In this document: piece by piece, positions 24,306 through 33,223 of the stretch | Numbering within the stretch: the first letter of the stretch is position 1 | How the letters are laid out: each line of letters starts with the position of its first letter | NCBI GenBank assembly: GCA_902603665.1 | Contig: CACKVV010000008.1 | Location: 1-34,986, forward strand | Reading direction: 5' to 3' | Length of the DNA: 34,986 bases | From: an uncultured Pelagibacteraceae bacterium | GTDB taxonomy: Bacteria; Pseudomonadota; Alphaproteobacteria; Pelagibacterales; Pelagibacteraceae | Made by a program: the position numbers and the translations under genes | The notes under the pieces: generated by a model | Told to the model about the DNA's origin: nothing | What the model saw: only the letters and a program-made list of their open reading frames with translations | Databases searched by the model: none

Positions 24306-25013
24306 TTATCCAAAATTTCCAAGTACAGGGATATACTCTAAAAGATAAAAACCTAATGCCTGTAATTGGTTGGTTATCATCAATATTCCTGTAATTAACA
24401 AAAGTCCACCACCAATTTTGGAAATAAGTTGCATCTTATTTTTTAAATTTTTTGAAAAAATCATAAATCTTTGAATAAGATATCCAGATAAAACGAAAGG
24501 TATTGCTAAACCTAGTGAATAAAAAAATAATAATAATACTCCTTTGTTTATACTATCTTCAACTGCAGCTAAAGCCAAGATAGATCCAAGTATTGGACCT
24601 ATGCATGGTGTCCATCCAAAACCAAAAGCCATACCAATTAAAATAGATCCAAAATTACTTGGTGTGATATTTGAATGCACTCTTTTTTCATAGTTTAAAA
24701 ATTTAATATTAATTAATCCAATTATCTGAAGAGAGAAAATTATAATAAATATTCCTGCAATAATTCTTAATTCATAAGAGTAGTCTAAAACTAATGATCC
24801 CAGAAATGTAGCAGTTGCTCCAAAACTAATAAATACAATTGAGAAACCCAATGAAAATAGAATTATTGGAAAAATGTTTGTTTTCTTACTTTCCAAAAGT
24901 TCATTTAAGGAGCTACCAGAAATATAGGATACATAGCCTGGTATCAAAGGCAAAACACACGGTGATAAAAAACTGATTAAACCTGCGCTTAATGCAATAA
25001 AAAGTTCTAACAT
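24306..25013 (-). CDS. ccdA: Cytochrome c biogenesis protein CcdA
   Basis: This 235-residue membrane protein has six membrane segments and carries reducing equivalents from cytoplasmic thioredoxin to the periplasm for cytochrome c maturation. The two redox cysteines are Cys19 in FLSPCVLPLIPGY and Cys137 in GWTPCIGPILGS, each at the start of one of the two symmetric halves. It corresponds to the short CcdA rather than full DsbD. Its start overlaps the ppc stop by one base. Confidence 0.93.
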   Translation of the reverse strand: MLELFIALSAGLISFLSPCVLPLIPGYVSYISGSSLNELLESKKTNIFPIILFSLGFSIVFISFGATATFLGSLVLDYSYELRIIAGIFIIIFSLQIIGLINIKFLNYEKRVHSNITPSNFGSILIGMAFGFGWTPCIGPILGSILALAAVEDSINKGVLLLFFYSLGLAIPFVLSGYLIQRFMIFSKNLKNKMQLISKIGGGLLLITGILMITNQLQALGFYLLEYIPVLGNFG

Positions 25014-27697
25014 TATCCAGTATTTTTCATTGCTGCAGAAATACCGGCTATCGAAGTTAACAATGCATCATTTAAATTCTTTTTATTTTCTTTACCTTTG
25101 GTTATTTTTAGCTTTGATATAACAATTGGCTGAATAACATTGAGTACCTCTGTGTAAATATTTCTTGCAACGATAATATTCCTAAATTGTTTTCTGGAAT
25201 TAATTATTTCTTTAGGAGTTATTTTTTTATTTAATTTTTTTATTGTTTCAAATTGGTATCTTAATTTTTTACCAATCCTTATAAGTTTATGATCTGCTAA
25301 ATATTTTTCATAAACCTTTGATATTTCTGGATCAACCTTTGAAATGACCATATCTAGGATATCTAACATTGAATTAAAAAATGGCCAATTTCTTTCCATG
25401 TCTAGAAGAGTACTTTTAAATTTTTTAATTGAAGAATATCTTAATGCCTCTGCGCTACCTAACCACGCTGGTAACATAAGTCTTATTTGAGTCCACGCAA
25501 ATACCCAAGGTATTGCTCTTAAGCTTTTTATATTGTCTACATTTTTTCTCTTAGATGGTCTTGATCCAATTAAGAGTTTGCCTAAAGACACATGTGGTGT
25601 CACTGTTTTAAAATATCTAATAAAATCAGAATTTTGATTAATATTTTTTCTATATGAGCTTTTTGAAATATCTGACATTTTTTCAATTAAATCTCTCCAG
25701 TTCTTTTTTGGTGCAGGTGGAGGATTAAGAGTTGCCTCTGTAACAGCCCCTATATAACTGCATAAGTTATATTTAGCTAATGGCTCATAACCATATTTTT
25801 GCTGTATAACTTCTCCCTGATCTGTAATTCTTATTTTGCCATTAACAGAGTATGGAGGTTGAGACCTAAGTGTGGCTTGTATTGGACCGCCTCCTCTACC
25901 AGCTGAGCCACCTCTACCATGAAAAAAAGTTACATCGATTTTATATTTTTTTGCAAGTTTAACTATTTCTTCTTGTGCTTTATATTGATGCCAACTTGCG
26001 CATATTTTACCAGCATCTTTACTGGAATCTGAGTAACCAATCATCACTTCTTGTTTGTTATTTATTAATTTTCTGTACCATTTTTCTTGAAAAAGTGAGT
26101 GCATAATGGCTTTTGAGTTTATTAGATCGTCCAAAGTTTCAAATAATGGAACAACTCTTAATTTATTTTTGATTTGCGCTTCTTTTTGTAAAAATGAGAC
26201 GGTTACTATGTCAGAAATAGACGAGGTCATTGAAATGACATATGCTCCAAGGCATTCATCTGGTTGTTTAGAGATTGTTTTGAAAGTTAACCAAACTTCT
26301 TTATTTTCTTTATTTTTAAATTCAAAATTAGTTAATAAGTTTCTCTTCTTTTTAATTTGATTTGCTAAAAAATTAATTTTTTTCCTTTCGCTCCATTTAT
26401 AATAGTTTTGTTGATATTTACTTTTTATATATTCTGCAATTAATTGGGAGTGTCTGGATGACTCTTGTCTTATATCTAATCTAGCAAGATTTATTCCAAA
26501 ACATTTTGCTCTTCTCATTAAATCCAATAATTCACCACTTGCTAAATTTTCATTTTGGTTTTCTTCCAAAGATTTTCTAACAACTCTTAATGGTTTTAAA
26601 ATTTCTTCTCGTGAATTTAGCAACATTTCTTCATTCAATGGTTTGTTGTAAACTAAATGTTGTTCTATGGATCTGTGAGTAATTCTCATTTTGTCTCTGA
26701 GCGGACGTAAATAAACTCTATAGGGTTCAAATGACTCGCCAGTTTTTTTTTTAATCTCTTTTGAGCATTTTCCCATTGAATAAGATCTAATTAATTTTGT
26801 TAAAGATTTTTCATACAATTTTGCTGCCTCCCATCGAGATAATAAAATTACTTCTTTAGTCACATCTGCAGTTACATTTGGGTTACCATCTCTATCTCCA
26901 CCCATCCAAGATCCAAATTCAATTGGATTAAAATTTTTTGGAAGACCCTTGCCCATGTTTTTAACAAAAATGCTATTTAATCTCCTGTATACCTTCGGAA
27001 TAGTTTCCCACAAACTATCCTCAATTATAGCAAGTCCCCATCTTGCTTCGTCAAATGGAGAAGGCTTTGTTCTCTTCAAGTCATCTGTATTCCATATAAT
27101 TGTAATTTCATCATATAATTTTCTATCTATAATTTTTTGTTTTGAGGGGAAACTTTTCATCAATTCTCTTTGTTCTAAAAGTTCTGTAATATTGTGATAT
27201 TTTTGTATAAGTGTTCGTCTTTTTACCTCTGTAGGATGTGCTGTTAATACAATACCAATATTTAAATTTTTTGCAGTATTGTAGATTTTATTAGATGAAA
27301 TTTTTCTATCCTTAAAAAGTTCCTCAAAAATTTCCTCTATAAAAATATTTTTGTTTGCTTTAACTTTATTATTCTCGAATTCATTTAAAGTTCTTGAAGC
27401 ATCAATAGATTCTGCAAGATTTATAAAATTCATAAAATGAGAAAATGCCCTTGTAATTTTATAAGTATTATTTGGACTAATTTGACTTAATGTTTTCGAA
27501 ATTTTTTTGTATGAGTCTTTTTGTTTAATATTAGGTCTATTTGCTTTTGAAAGGTTTCTTATTTTTTCAACAAGATTAAAAAAAGTCTGTCCCTCTTGCT
27601 TTTTAATAACATTTCCCAGTATGTTTCCAAGAAGTCTTACATCATCTCTGAGGGATTTTGTTGGAATCCTCTCATAATATAAATCCCTTTTAATCAT
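25013..27697 (-). CDS. ppc: Phosphoenolpyruvate carboxylase
   Basis: This 894-residue cytoplasmic enzyme carboxylates PEP to oxaloacetate, the anaplerotic feed of the TCA cycle. The catalytic histidine lies in VLTAHPTEVKRR (about residue 155), followed by GSWMGGDRDGNPNVT, YSDSSKDAG and the glycine-rich FHGRGGSAGRGGGP loop; GSRPSKR and RAIPWVFAWTQIRLMLPAW are near the C-terminus, which ends NTG as in the family. Length is normal. It follows the sugar-acid operon's FAH gene by 19 nt and may be read from the same transcript. Confidence 0.95.
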   Translation of the reverse strand: MIKRDLYYERIPTKSLRDDVRLLGNILGNVIKKQEGQTFFNLVEKIRNLSKANRPNIKQKDSYKKISKTLSQISPNNTYKITRAFSHFMNFINLAESIDASRTLNEFENNKVKANKNIFIEEIFEELFKDRKISSNKIYNTAKNLNIGIVLTAHPTEVKRRTLIQKYHNITELLEQRELMKSFPSKQKIIDRKLYDEITIIWNTDDLKRTKPSPFDEARWGLAIIEDSLWETIPKVYRRLNSIFVKNMGKGLPKNFNPIEFGSWMGGDRDGNPNVTADVTKEVILLSRWEAAKLYEKSLTKLIRSYSMGKCSKEIKKKTGESFEPYRVYLRPLRDKMRITHRSIEQHLVYNKPLNEEMLLNSREEILKPLRVVRKSLEENQNENLASGELLDLMRRAKCFGINLARLDIRQESSRHSQLIAEYIKSKYQQNYYKWSERKKINFLANQIKKKRNLLTNFEFKNKENKEVWLTFKTISKQPDECLGAYVISMTSSISDIVTVSFLQKEAQIKNKLRVVPLFETLDDLINSKAIMHSLFQEKWYRKLINNKQEVMIGYSDSSKDAGKICASWHQYKAQEEIVKLAKKYKIDVTFFHGRGGSAGRGGGPIQATLRSQPPYSVNGKIRITDQGEVIQQKYGYEPLAKYNLCSYIGAVTEATLNPPPAPKKNWRDLIEKMSDISKSSYRKNINQNSDFIRYFKTVTPHVSLGKLLIGSRPSKRKNVDNIKSLRAIPWVFAWTQIRLMLPAWLGSAEALRYSSIKKFKSTLLDMERNWPFFNSMLDILDMVISKVDPEISKVYEKYLADHKLIRIGKKLRYQFETIKKLNKKITPKEIINSRKQFRNIIVARNIYTEVLNVIQPIVISKLKITKGKENKKNLNDALLTSIAGISAAMKNTG

Positions 27698-27716
27698 AAA
27701 AATTAATACTTTCTTA

Positions 27717-28559
27717 CTATACTAGTACAACTTTGGAGTTTTGTTCTCCCAAATTATCAACTGATAATCTCATTTTATCACCAGCTTTCAGAAATTTTTG
27801 TGGCTTCATTCCCATACCAACTCCAGGGGGAGTTCCAGTAGTTATAATATCCCCTGGATGTAAAGACATAAATTTACTCAAATATGAAACAATTATATTC
27901 ACATTAAAAATCATGGTGTTTGTGTTGCCAGTTTGCATTCTTTCACCATTTAAATCCAAAGACATATTTAAATTATTCACATCAGAAATCTCATCTTTAG
28001 TAACCAAATATGGGCCAATTGGACCGTAGGTATCATGTGATTTTCCTTTAACCCATTGACCCATTTTTTCTATTTGCCATTCTCTTTCGCTGACATCATT
28101 TACCAAACAATATCCCAAAATATGATCTTGAGACTGATTTTCAGAAATATGTTTGGTATGTTTTCCAATGACTACTCCCAATTCAACTTCCCAATCAAGT
28201 TTTTTCGAGTCTTTAGTAATTTCTATATCGTCATTTGGTCCGTTTATACAACTAGTTGCCTTCATAAATACTATGGGTTCAGTAGGAGGTTTTGCTCCAG
28301 TTTCAGCTGCGTGATCAGAAAAATTTAATCCAATAGCAACAAATTTACCTGGGTTTGTAATACATGAGCCAATTCTTTCGTTTGAGGATAGCTCTGGTAG
28401 TGAAGATAACTCTAAACTTTGTAATTTTGTAATAGTATTAAAATTTAAATGATCAGGTTTTAAATCTTGAACATGTGAACTTATATCTCTGATCTTGCCA
28501 TCTTTGTCCATTGCGGCTGGTTTTTCATTTCCTTTTTTTCCAATTCTTAATAGTTTCAT
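27717..28559 (-). CDS. FAH-family hydrolase, probable 2,4-diketo-3-deoxy-sugar-acid hydrolase
   Basis: This 280-residue protein belongs to the fumarylacetoacetate hydrolase family. The metal-binding acidic residues are in DWEVELGVVIG, and the family runs FVAIGLNFSDHAAETG, GPNDDIEI and GDIITTGTPPGVGMGMKP are all present. Overall wording resembles LRA6/fucose-route hydrolases that cleave 2,4-diketo-3-deoxy-L-rhamnonate or -fuconate to pyruvate and lactate. The SDR encoded two genes upstream provides the matching oxidation step, which strengthens this assignment over a generic FAH call. Confidence 0.85.
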   Translation of the reverse strand: MKLLRIGKKGNEKPAAMDKDGKIRDISSHVQDLKPDHLNFNTITKLQSLELSSLPELSSNERIGSCITNPGKFVAIGLNFSDHAAETGAKPPTEPIVFMKATSCINGPNDDIEITKDSKKLDWEVELGVVIGKHTKHISENQSQDHILGYCLVNDVSEREWQIEKMGQWVKGKSHDTYGPIGPYLVTKDEISDVNNLNMSLDLNGERMQTGNTNTMIFNVNIIVSYLSKFMSLHPGDIITTGTPPGVGMGMKPQKFLKAGDKMRLSVDNLGEQNSKVVLV

Positions 28560-28578
28560 TCTATCTCCATCAATATTA

Positions 28579-29439
28579 TTAAAAATAGTTTTTAATCTCT
28601 TTAAATAAGTAACTATGATCTAAGTTATTATAACCTTTTTTTGATAGTTGTTTATATATATTTCTTATAATCTTTGAAAGTGGTAGATTTAAATTATTCA
28701 TTTTTGCTGTAATTAAAATATTTTCCATATCTTTCAATTGTGAAGATACTTTCCCTCTAGGTCTAAAATCATTATTTATCATTCTTAATCCATGTGTTTG
28801 CAATATTTTACTATCAGCCCATCCTCCTTCTAAGGCCTTTAAAACATTTTTTAAATTTAAACCTAGTTTCTTACATAATATAATTGCCTCTGATACCGCA
28901 CCAATAGTGATACCAACAATGATTTGGTTTGCTAATTTGGTAGCCTGACCAGAGGATGATTTTCCTACATAATTTGGATTTCCAAAAATCTGTAAAACTT
29001 TTAAGTTTTTTTTAAATATTCTTTTATCTCCACCAACCATTATGGCAAGGCTAGCATCCTCGGCTCCTTTAGTGCCTCCAGAAACAGGGGCATCTAAGAA
29101 ATAAACTCCTAAATTTTTTAATTTTTTATAGTTATTTAAAGCTGTAATTGGTTTTGTTGAGCTCATGTCTATTACTGTTGTTTTTTTATTTATGTTTTGA
29201 AGAAATTTTTTACTACTGATTATTTGATTTACTGCTTTATCATCGGTTAACATTGTGATAATCACATCTTTGTCCTTAACTAATTGATCAATACTTAAGG
29301 ATACAATTGCTCCATATTTTCGAAGTTTTTGAGCTTTTTTTATTGTTCTATTGAAAATACTTATCTTATTTTTAGATTTTAATAAGTTTTTGATCATTGG
29401 AACGCCCATTAATCCAGTTCCAATGAAGCCAATTTTCAT
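28579..29439 (-). CDS. NAD(P)-dependent reductase of the 3-hydroxyisobutyrate dehydrogenase family
   Basis: This 286-residue beta-hydroxyacid dehydrogenase begins with the NAD(P) motif GFIGTGLMGVPMIKNLL. The substrate motif DAPVSGGTKGAEDASLAIMVGG and the catalytic lysine segment SGQATKLANQIIVG are intact. The family includes tartronate semialdehyde reductase, HIBADH and GLYR. It lies with no spacer after the SDR gene in the sugar-acid operon. It may reduce or oxidise a short hydroxyacid product of that pathway; the substrate is unassigned. Confidence 0.87.
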   Translation of the reverse strand: MKIGFIGTGLMGVPMIKNLLKSKNKISIFNRTIKKAQKLRKYGAIVSLSIDQLVKDKDVIITMLTDDKAVNQIISSKKFLQNINKKTTVIDMSSTKPITALNNYKKLKNLGVYFLDAPVSGGTKGAEDASLAIMVGGDKRIFKKNLKVLQIFGNPNYVGKSSSGQATKLANQIIVGITIGAVSEAIILCKKLGLNLKNVLKALEGGWADSKILQTHGLRMINNDFRPRGKVSSQLKDMENILITAKMNNLNLPLSKIIRNIYKQLSKKGYNNLDHSYLFKEIKNYF

Positions 29440-30189
29440 TTAATAAGTAGCTCTTCCCCCACTTAAATCAAATACAGCTGCTGTTGAAAAAGAATTTTCC
29501 TCGCTTGAGAGCCACGTTACCAGTGATGCTAATTCCTCTACTTTTGCAAATTTATTTCTTGGAATTTTTGATAACATATAATCAATATGTTCTTTGGTCA
29601 TTTGATCAAAAATTCTTGTCTTTGCAGCTGCAGGTGTAACACAATTAACTGCTATATTTTTTTGAGCTAATTCTTTTCCTAAAGATTTTGTTAGTCCGAT
29701 AACGCCTGCTTTTGATGTGCTATAGGCTCCAGCATTAGGGTTTCCCTCTTTTCCAGCAATTGAAGAAATATTTACAATTCTACCGTAATTTTGTTTAATC
29801 ATGTAAGGAACAACAGCTTTGCAGCAGTAAAAAACCGCATTCAAATTTAAATTAATAACTTTTTTCCACTCGTCTGTTGGGTAATCAGCAATTGTTGCAT
29901 TCATTCCAGTAATTCCAGCATTGTTTATAAAAATATCTATTTTGCCATAAGAATTCTCAATTTGTTTTAATGTTTTTTCAATATCATTAAAATTATTAAC
30001 ATCTACATTTTGATAAGAGCAATTTTCATTATTCAATTTTTTTAAAGCATCATTAGCTTCCTTCTCATCAATATCCCAAATCAAAACTTTAGCACCTGAG
30101 GCCAAAAATTTTTCAGTAATAGCAAAGCCAAAACCTTGGGCTCCTCCAGTTACTATTGCAACTTTATTTTTTAAATCAAAATTAATCAT
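29440..30189 (-). CDS. SDR oxidoreductase, probable 2-keto-3-deoxy-L-rhamnonate/fuconate-type dehydrogenase
   Basis: This 249-residue classical short-chain dehydrogenase has the cofactor motif TGGAQGFG at residues 14-21, NNAG near residue 89, and the catalytic Ser (NISSIAGKEG) with Tyr and Lys in AGAYSTSKAG. The segment IAGKEGNPNAGAYS and the C-terminal FDLSGGRATY resemble SDRs of the non-phosphorylative L-rhamnose/L-fucose pathway, which oxidise the 2-keto-3-deoxy acid to a 2,4-diketo acid with NAD+. It overlaps tctA by 4 nt and is followed directly by the HIBADH-like gene. Confidence 0.87.
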   Translation of the reverse strand: MINFDLKNKVAIVTGGAQGFGFAITEKFLASGAKVLIWDIDEKEANDALKKLNNENCSYQNVDVNNFNDIEKTLKQIENSYGKIDIFINNAGITGMNATIADYPTDEWKKVINLNLNAVFYCCKAVVPYMIKQNYGRIVNISSIAGKEGNPNAGAYSTSKAGVIGLTKSLGKELAQKNIAVNCVTPAAAKTRIFDQMTKEHIDYMLSKIPRNKFAKVEELASLVTWLSSEENSFSTAAVFDLSGGRATY

Positions 30190-31652
30190 ATTTTTTTCTT
30201 TTTAATTAACGGAAAACCTAAAGCAATTAAAGATAAAATAAAAAATATAAGTACAATCGGTCTTTGGAAAAACATAAGCCAGTTTCCCTCAAATATGACT
30301 AATGACTGCCTTAAAGTTCCCTCTACAAGTTCTCCAAGAATTAATCCAATAATAACGGGAACTACAGAAAAACCATATCTTCGCATAAAAAAACCAATAA
30401 CTCCAAAAAGCAACATTATCCAAACATCTGTCAAAGACTGGCTTAAAGAATAAGTGCCACAAACAGAAATTGCAAAAATCATTGGCCATAATAATTTATT
30501 TGGTACTAAAGTAATTCTAGCAAATAATTTAGCTCCAAAGAAACCTAGTATAAAAAAAAGTATGTTAGCGATTAACATTGATCCAAATATTCCATAAAGG
30601 AATTCTGGTTGTTCTCTAAAAAGATCTGGGCCTGGTCTTACTCCATGAATAATTAAACCGGTTAATATAACTGCTGTTGTAGCACTACCTGGAATTCCTA
30701 ATGCAAGTGTTGGTACCATAGCACCTCCAGTTGCGGCATTATTTGCAGCTTCAGCTCCAGCAATTCCTTCTATAGACCCTTTTCCAAAATCTTCTGGTTT
30801 TTTTGACCATCTTTTAGCCTCAGAATATCCTATTAAAGATGCAACTGTTCCACCTTCAGCAGGTAAAACTCCTATAAACGAACCTATTCCACTCGACCTA
30901 AGAATGGTTTTCCACGTCTTTTTATAATCATCTTTTGTAGGAAGTTTTACTGCTTTTAATGCAACTCTGTTAAATACCTGATTTAAAAGCGTAGATTGAG
31001 TTAACATCTCGCTAATTGCAAATAAACCAACAACAACTGGAATAAAACCAATTCCCTCAGTTAATTCATTTATTCCAAATGTAAATCTATCAATTGATGT
31101 CATAAAATCTTTACCTACTGTTGAAATTAAAATTCCAAAAGCTCCGGCAATTAAATTTTTAATTGGGCTACCTTCACCAATAGAGGCAAGCATTGTTAAA
31201 CCAAATATTGCTAAAGCAAAGTATTCTGGTTGTCCAAATTCATAAGCTAATTGTGCTAAAAGTGGCGCAAAAAATATAAGAACTAAAACACTAATTAATC
31301 CACCAACAACACTTGAAACGGTTGCCATTCCTAATGCTCTTCCAGCTTCTCCTTTTTGTGCTAATGGATAACCATCTAAACAGGTGGCAGCTGCAGCAGG
31401 AGTTCCAGGGGTGTTAATTAAAATTGCAGTTATTGCACCACCATAAGTCCCAGCACAATATATAGCAGTTAATAAAACTATTGCTGATATTGGATCTAGT
31501 GTCATTGTAAAAGGCAAAATTAATGCTCCGCCCGTTGTTGGCCCTAAACCAGGTAAAACACCTAGAACCAATCCAAATAAAGTACCAAGAAATAAAACTA
31601 TTAAAAGTTTAGAACTAAATAAAGGTGCAAGAATAAAAGATAAGTTTTCCAT
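30186..31652 (-). CDS. tctA: Tripartite tricarboxylate transporter large permease, TctA family
   Basis: This 488-residue inner-membrane protein has about twelve segments and the TctA signature GLVLGVLPGLGPTTGGALILPF near the N-terminus. INTPGTPAAAATCLDGYP and GLIIHGVRPGPDLF, two further conserved TctA regions, are also present. It forms the main permease of a proton/sodium-driven importer with the small TctB and the periplasmic TctC. The start is adjacent to the tctB stop (1 nt apart) and the end overlaps the SDR gene by 4 nt, so import and catabolism genes are translated together. Confidence 0.94.
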   Translation of the reverse strand: MENLSFILAPLFSSKLLIVLFLGTLFGLVLGVLPGLGPTTGGALILPFTMTLDPISAIVLLTAIYCAGTYGGAITAILINTPGTPAAAATCLDGYPLAQKGEAGRALGMATVSSVVGGLISVLVLIFFAPLLAQLAYEFGQPEYFALAIFGLTMLASIGEGSPIKNLIAGAFGILISTVGKDFMTSIDRFTFGINELTEGIGFIPVVVGLFAISEMLTQSTLLNQVFNRVALKAVKLPTKDDYKKTWKTILRSSGIGSFIGVLPAEGGTVASLIGYSEAKRWSKKPEDFGKGSIEGIAGAEAANNAATGGAMVPTLALGIPGSATTAVILTGLIIHGVRPGPDLFREQPEFLYGIFGSMLIANILFFILGFFGAKLFARITLVPNKLLWPMIFAISVCGTYSLSQSLTDVWIMLLFGVIGFFMRRYGFSVVPVIIGLILGELVEGTLRQSLVIFEGNWLMFFQRPIVLIFFILSLIALGFPLIKKKKI

Positions 31653-32159
31653 TTAGCTATAATATAAATCTGTAATTATTCCAGAAGGAAATCTTAATCC
31701 TAAAATGGTTTCGAAAAAGATAAATACAATTATAGGAAATAAAATACTTACAAATAAAATAAATATTAATCTCCTTTCTCCCCAAAAATAGGAGACAATT
31801 GCTGAAAGTAACGAAATTCCTAAAAAAAAATCTAAAAATTTTGAAACAAATAAAAATAAAAGAAAACATCCTAGTGTAATATAGAATTCTGTTGGGAGTT
31901 TCTTTTCTTCCTTCCAAGATTTTTTAATAGATAGAAAAAAAATTATTAATGTTAAAGATATTATTAATAACAATAATGCTTTTGGAAAAGTTGCAGGTTG
32001 TATTCCTCGATTTAAAATTGGCGGAACAATATCAAAAGTAAAAGTAATATATAAAAGTATCGAGGATATTAAAATAATGATAAATGAAACAATAGTTGAA
32101 TCTTTAAAAAAAAAGGGCAAGCTACTGCCTGCCCTTTTTTTATTACGTACATTACTCAT
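31653..32159 (-). CDS. tctB: Tripartite tricarboxylate transporter small permease, TctB family
   Basis: This 168-residue protein has four membrane segments and the TctB pattern RGIQPATFPKALLLL after the first segment. The N-terminal 20 residues are polar and run through a terminator-like hairpin (32106-32141), so the start region is under unusual constraint. No other in-frame ATG exists further in for many codons, which supports the start at 32159. Gene order tctC-tctB-tctA is the usual one. Confidence 0.87.
   Translation of the reverse strand: MSNVRNKKRAGSSLPFFFKDSTIVSFIIILISSILLYITFTFDIVPPILNRGIQPATFPKALLLLIISLTLIIFFLSIKKSWKEEKKLPTEFYITLGCFLLFLFVSKFLDFFLGISLLSAIVSYFWGERRLIFILFVSILFPIIVFIFFETILGLRFPSGIITDLYYS
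32106..32141 (-). terminator. Intrinsic terminator-like attenuator inside the start of tctB
   Basis: On the minus strand GGGCAGGC (32134-32127) pairs with GCTTGCCC (32122-32115) across an AGTA loop, including one G-U pair, and is followed by nine Ts (32114-32106) and preceded by seven As. On the plus strand the G-U becomes an A-C mismatch, so the structure is directional. It starts 25 nt into the tctB frame, 45 nt after the tctC stop. Confidence 0.75.
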
Positions 32160-32179
32160 TTGTAAATGTACTAATTTCT

Positions 32180-33154
32180 TTAGTTGATATAACCCAAAGC
32201 TTTTAATTGAGCAGTCATTTCAGCAAGCATCTCTTCCATTTGCTTACCCCACTCATCTGCACCTACAACACTTGTGTCGTCCAATCCAATTTCAGTTAAG
32301 AAATTTTTATAGTAATTGTGGCTCATAGCTTTTAGCATTCCAGTCTCTAATTGTTTTACTCTATCTGCTGGAGCACCTTTCTTAGTTACAAAACCTCTAA
32401 CAGTAGATAAAGAAACAGGAATACCGAGTTCTTTTGCTGTTGGGGAGTCACCAATTTTAGCCATTCTATTATTTGCAAGAACTACTGAAACACAAAGTTT
32501 ACCCTCATTAATTTCAGTCAAAGCCTCTCCTAAATTTAAAACACCTACATCTATATCTCCTTTAATTAGGTTTGTTTTTATTGGAGCCACACCTTTGTAA
32601 GCAACAATGGTTGGATCCTTTAATCCACCTTTTTTTGTAAATGCTATTGCACTTACGTCATCAATACCACCTGTGTGCGTTGTACCATATTTCAAAGATT
32701 TTGATTTTTGTGTGCTAATAAATTTTTTAGCATCTTTGATGTCGTTATTGCAGTTTACAACAAATAGCTGAGGATCGTCAGTTCCTCTTGCTAGAGGCTG
32801 CATATCACTCAATTTAACTTTCGTTTTTCCTAATGCCATTGATACAGCGTGACCAGTAGTCCAAGTTAAAGTGTGATTTCCATCTGCGGGTAAAGACATC
32901 ATGTAATCCATAGATGCAGCTCCACCGCCACCTTTTTTATTAACTAATTGCATGTCTTGTTTTAAAACTCTTCTTGCTCTTAACAACATCATTCTAGTAG
33001 TAACATCTGTTCCACCACCAAAACCAGCGTGGGTAATTGCTTGTATTGGATGACCATCTGCTTTTGCAGACGTAATCATTAATGGAAGAGCAACAATAAA
33101 AAATTCTGTTACTACAAAAGCTGCAGCTAAGAATAATTTAAAACTTTTTTTCAT
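32180..33154 (-). CDS. tctC: Periplasmic solute-binding protein, TctC/Bug family
   Basis: This 324-residue binding protein has a long signal peptide (about residues 1-32, ending SAKADG). The Bug-family beta-strand motif HAGFGGGTDVTTRMM follows, and later AYKGVAPIKTNLIKGDIDVGV and KIGDSPTAKELGIP are typical of the second lobe. Bug proteins capture carboxylates such as citrate, tartrate or sugar acids. It is the first gene of the minus-strand operon, has GAGGG before the start, and is divergent from the PdxA-family gene (69 bases between). The adjacent catabolic genes suggest a deoxy-aldonate or related sugar acid as ligand. Confidence 0.92.
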   Translation of the reverse strand: MKKSFKLFLAAAFVVTEFFIVALPLMITSAKADGHPIQAITHAGFGGGTDVTTRMMLLRARRVLKQDMQLVNKKGGGGAASMDYMMSLPADGNHTLTWTTGHAVSMALGKTKVKLSDMQPLARGTDDPQLFVVNCNNDIKDAKKFISTQKSKSLKYGTTHTGGIDDVSAIAFTKKGGLKDPTIVAYKGVAPIKTNLIKGDIDVGVLNLGEALTEINEGKLCVSVVLANNRMAKIGDSPTAKELGIPVSLSTVRGFVTKKGAPADRVKQLETGMLKAMSHNYYKNFLTEIGLDDTSVVGADEWGKQMEEMLAEMTAQLKALGYIN

Positions 33155-33223
33155 TATTTCCCTCTTAAGTTAATTTATATTTAAATATTTAATCATAATC
33201 TGTTAGAAACAGTAAGAGAAAAG
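33155..33223. promoter_or_regulatory. Divergent control region between tctC and the PdxA-family gene
   Basis: These 69 bases must hold both promoters. Visible elements are a 12-bp palindrome TTAAATATTTAA (33181-33192) and a short dyad CTGTT-AGA-AACAG (33200-33212) just before the PdxA-family start. No regulator gene is in view, and no convincing -35/-10 pair was found for either side. Confidence 0.35.

Noticed and set aside
31657-31917. Second minus-strand frame inside tctB
   Set aside because: TctB is supported by family pattern and gene order; the alternative frame is Phe/Ile-rich noise.
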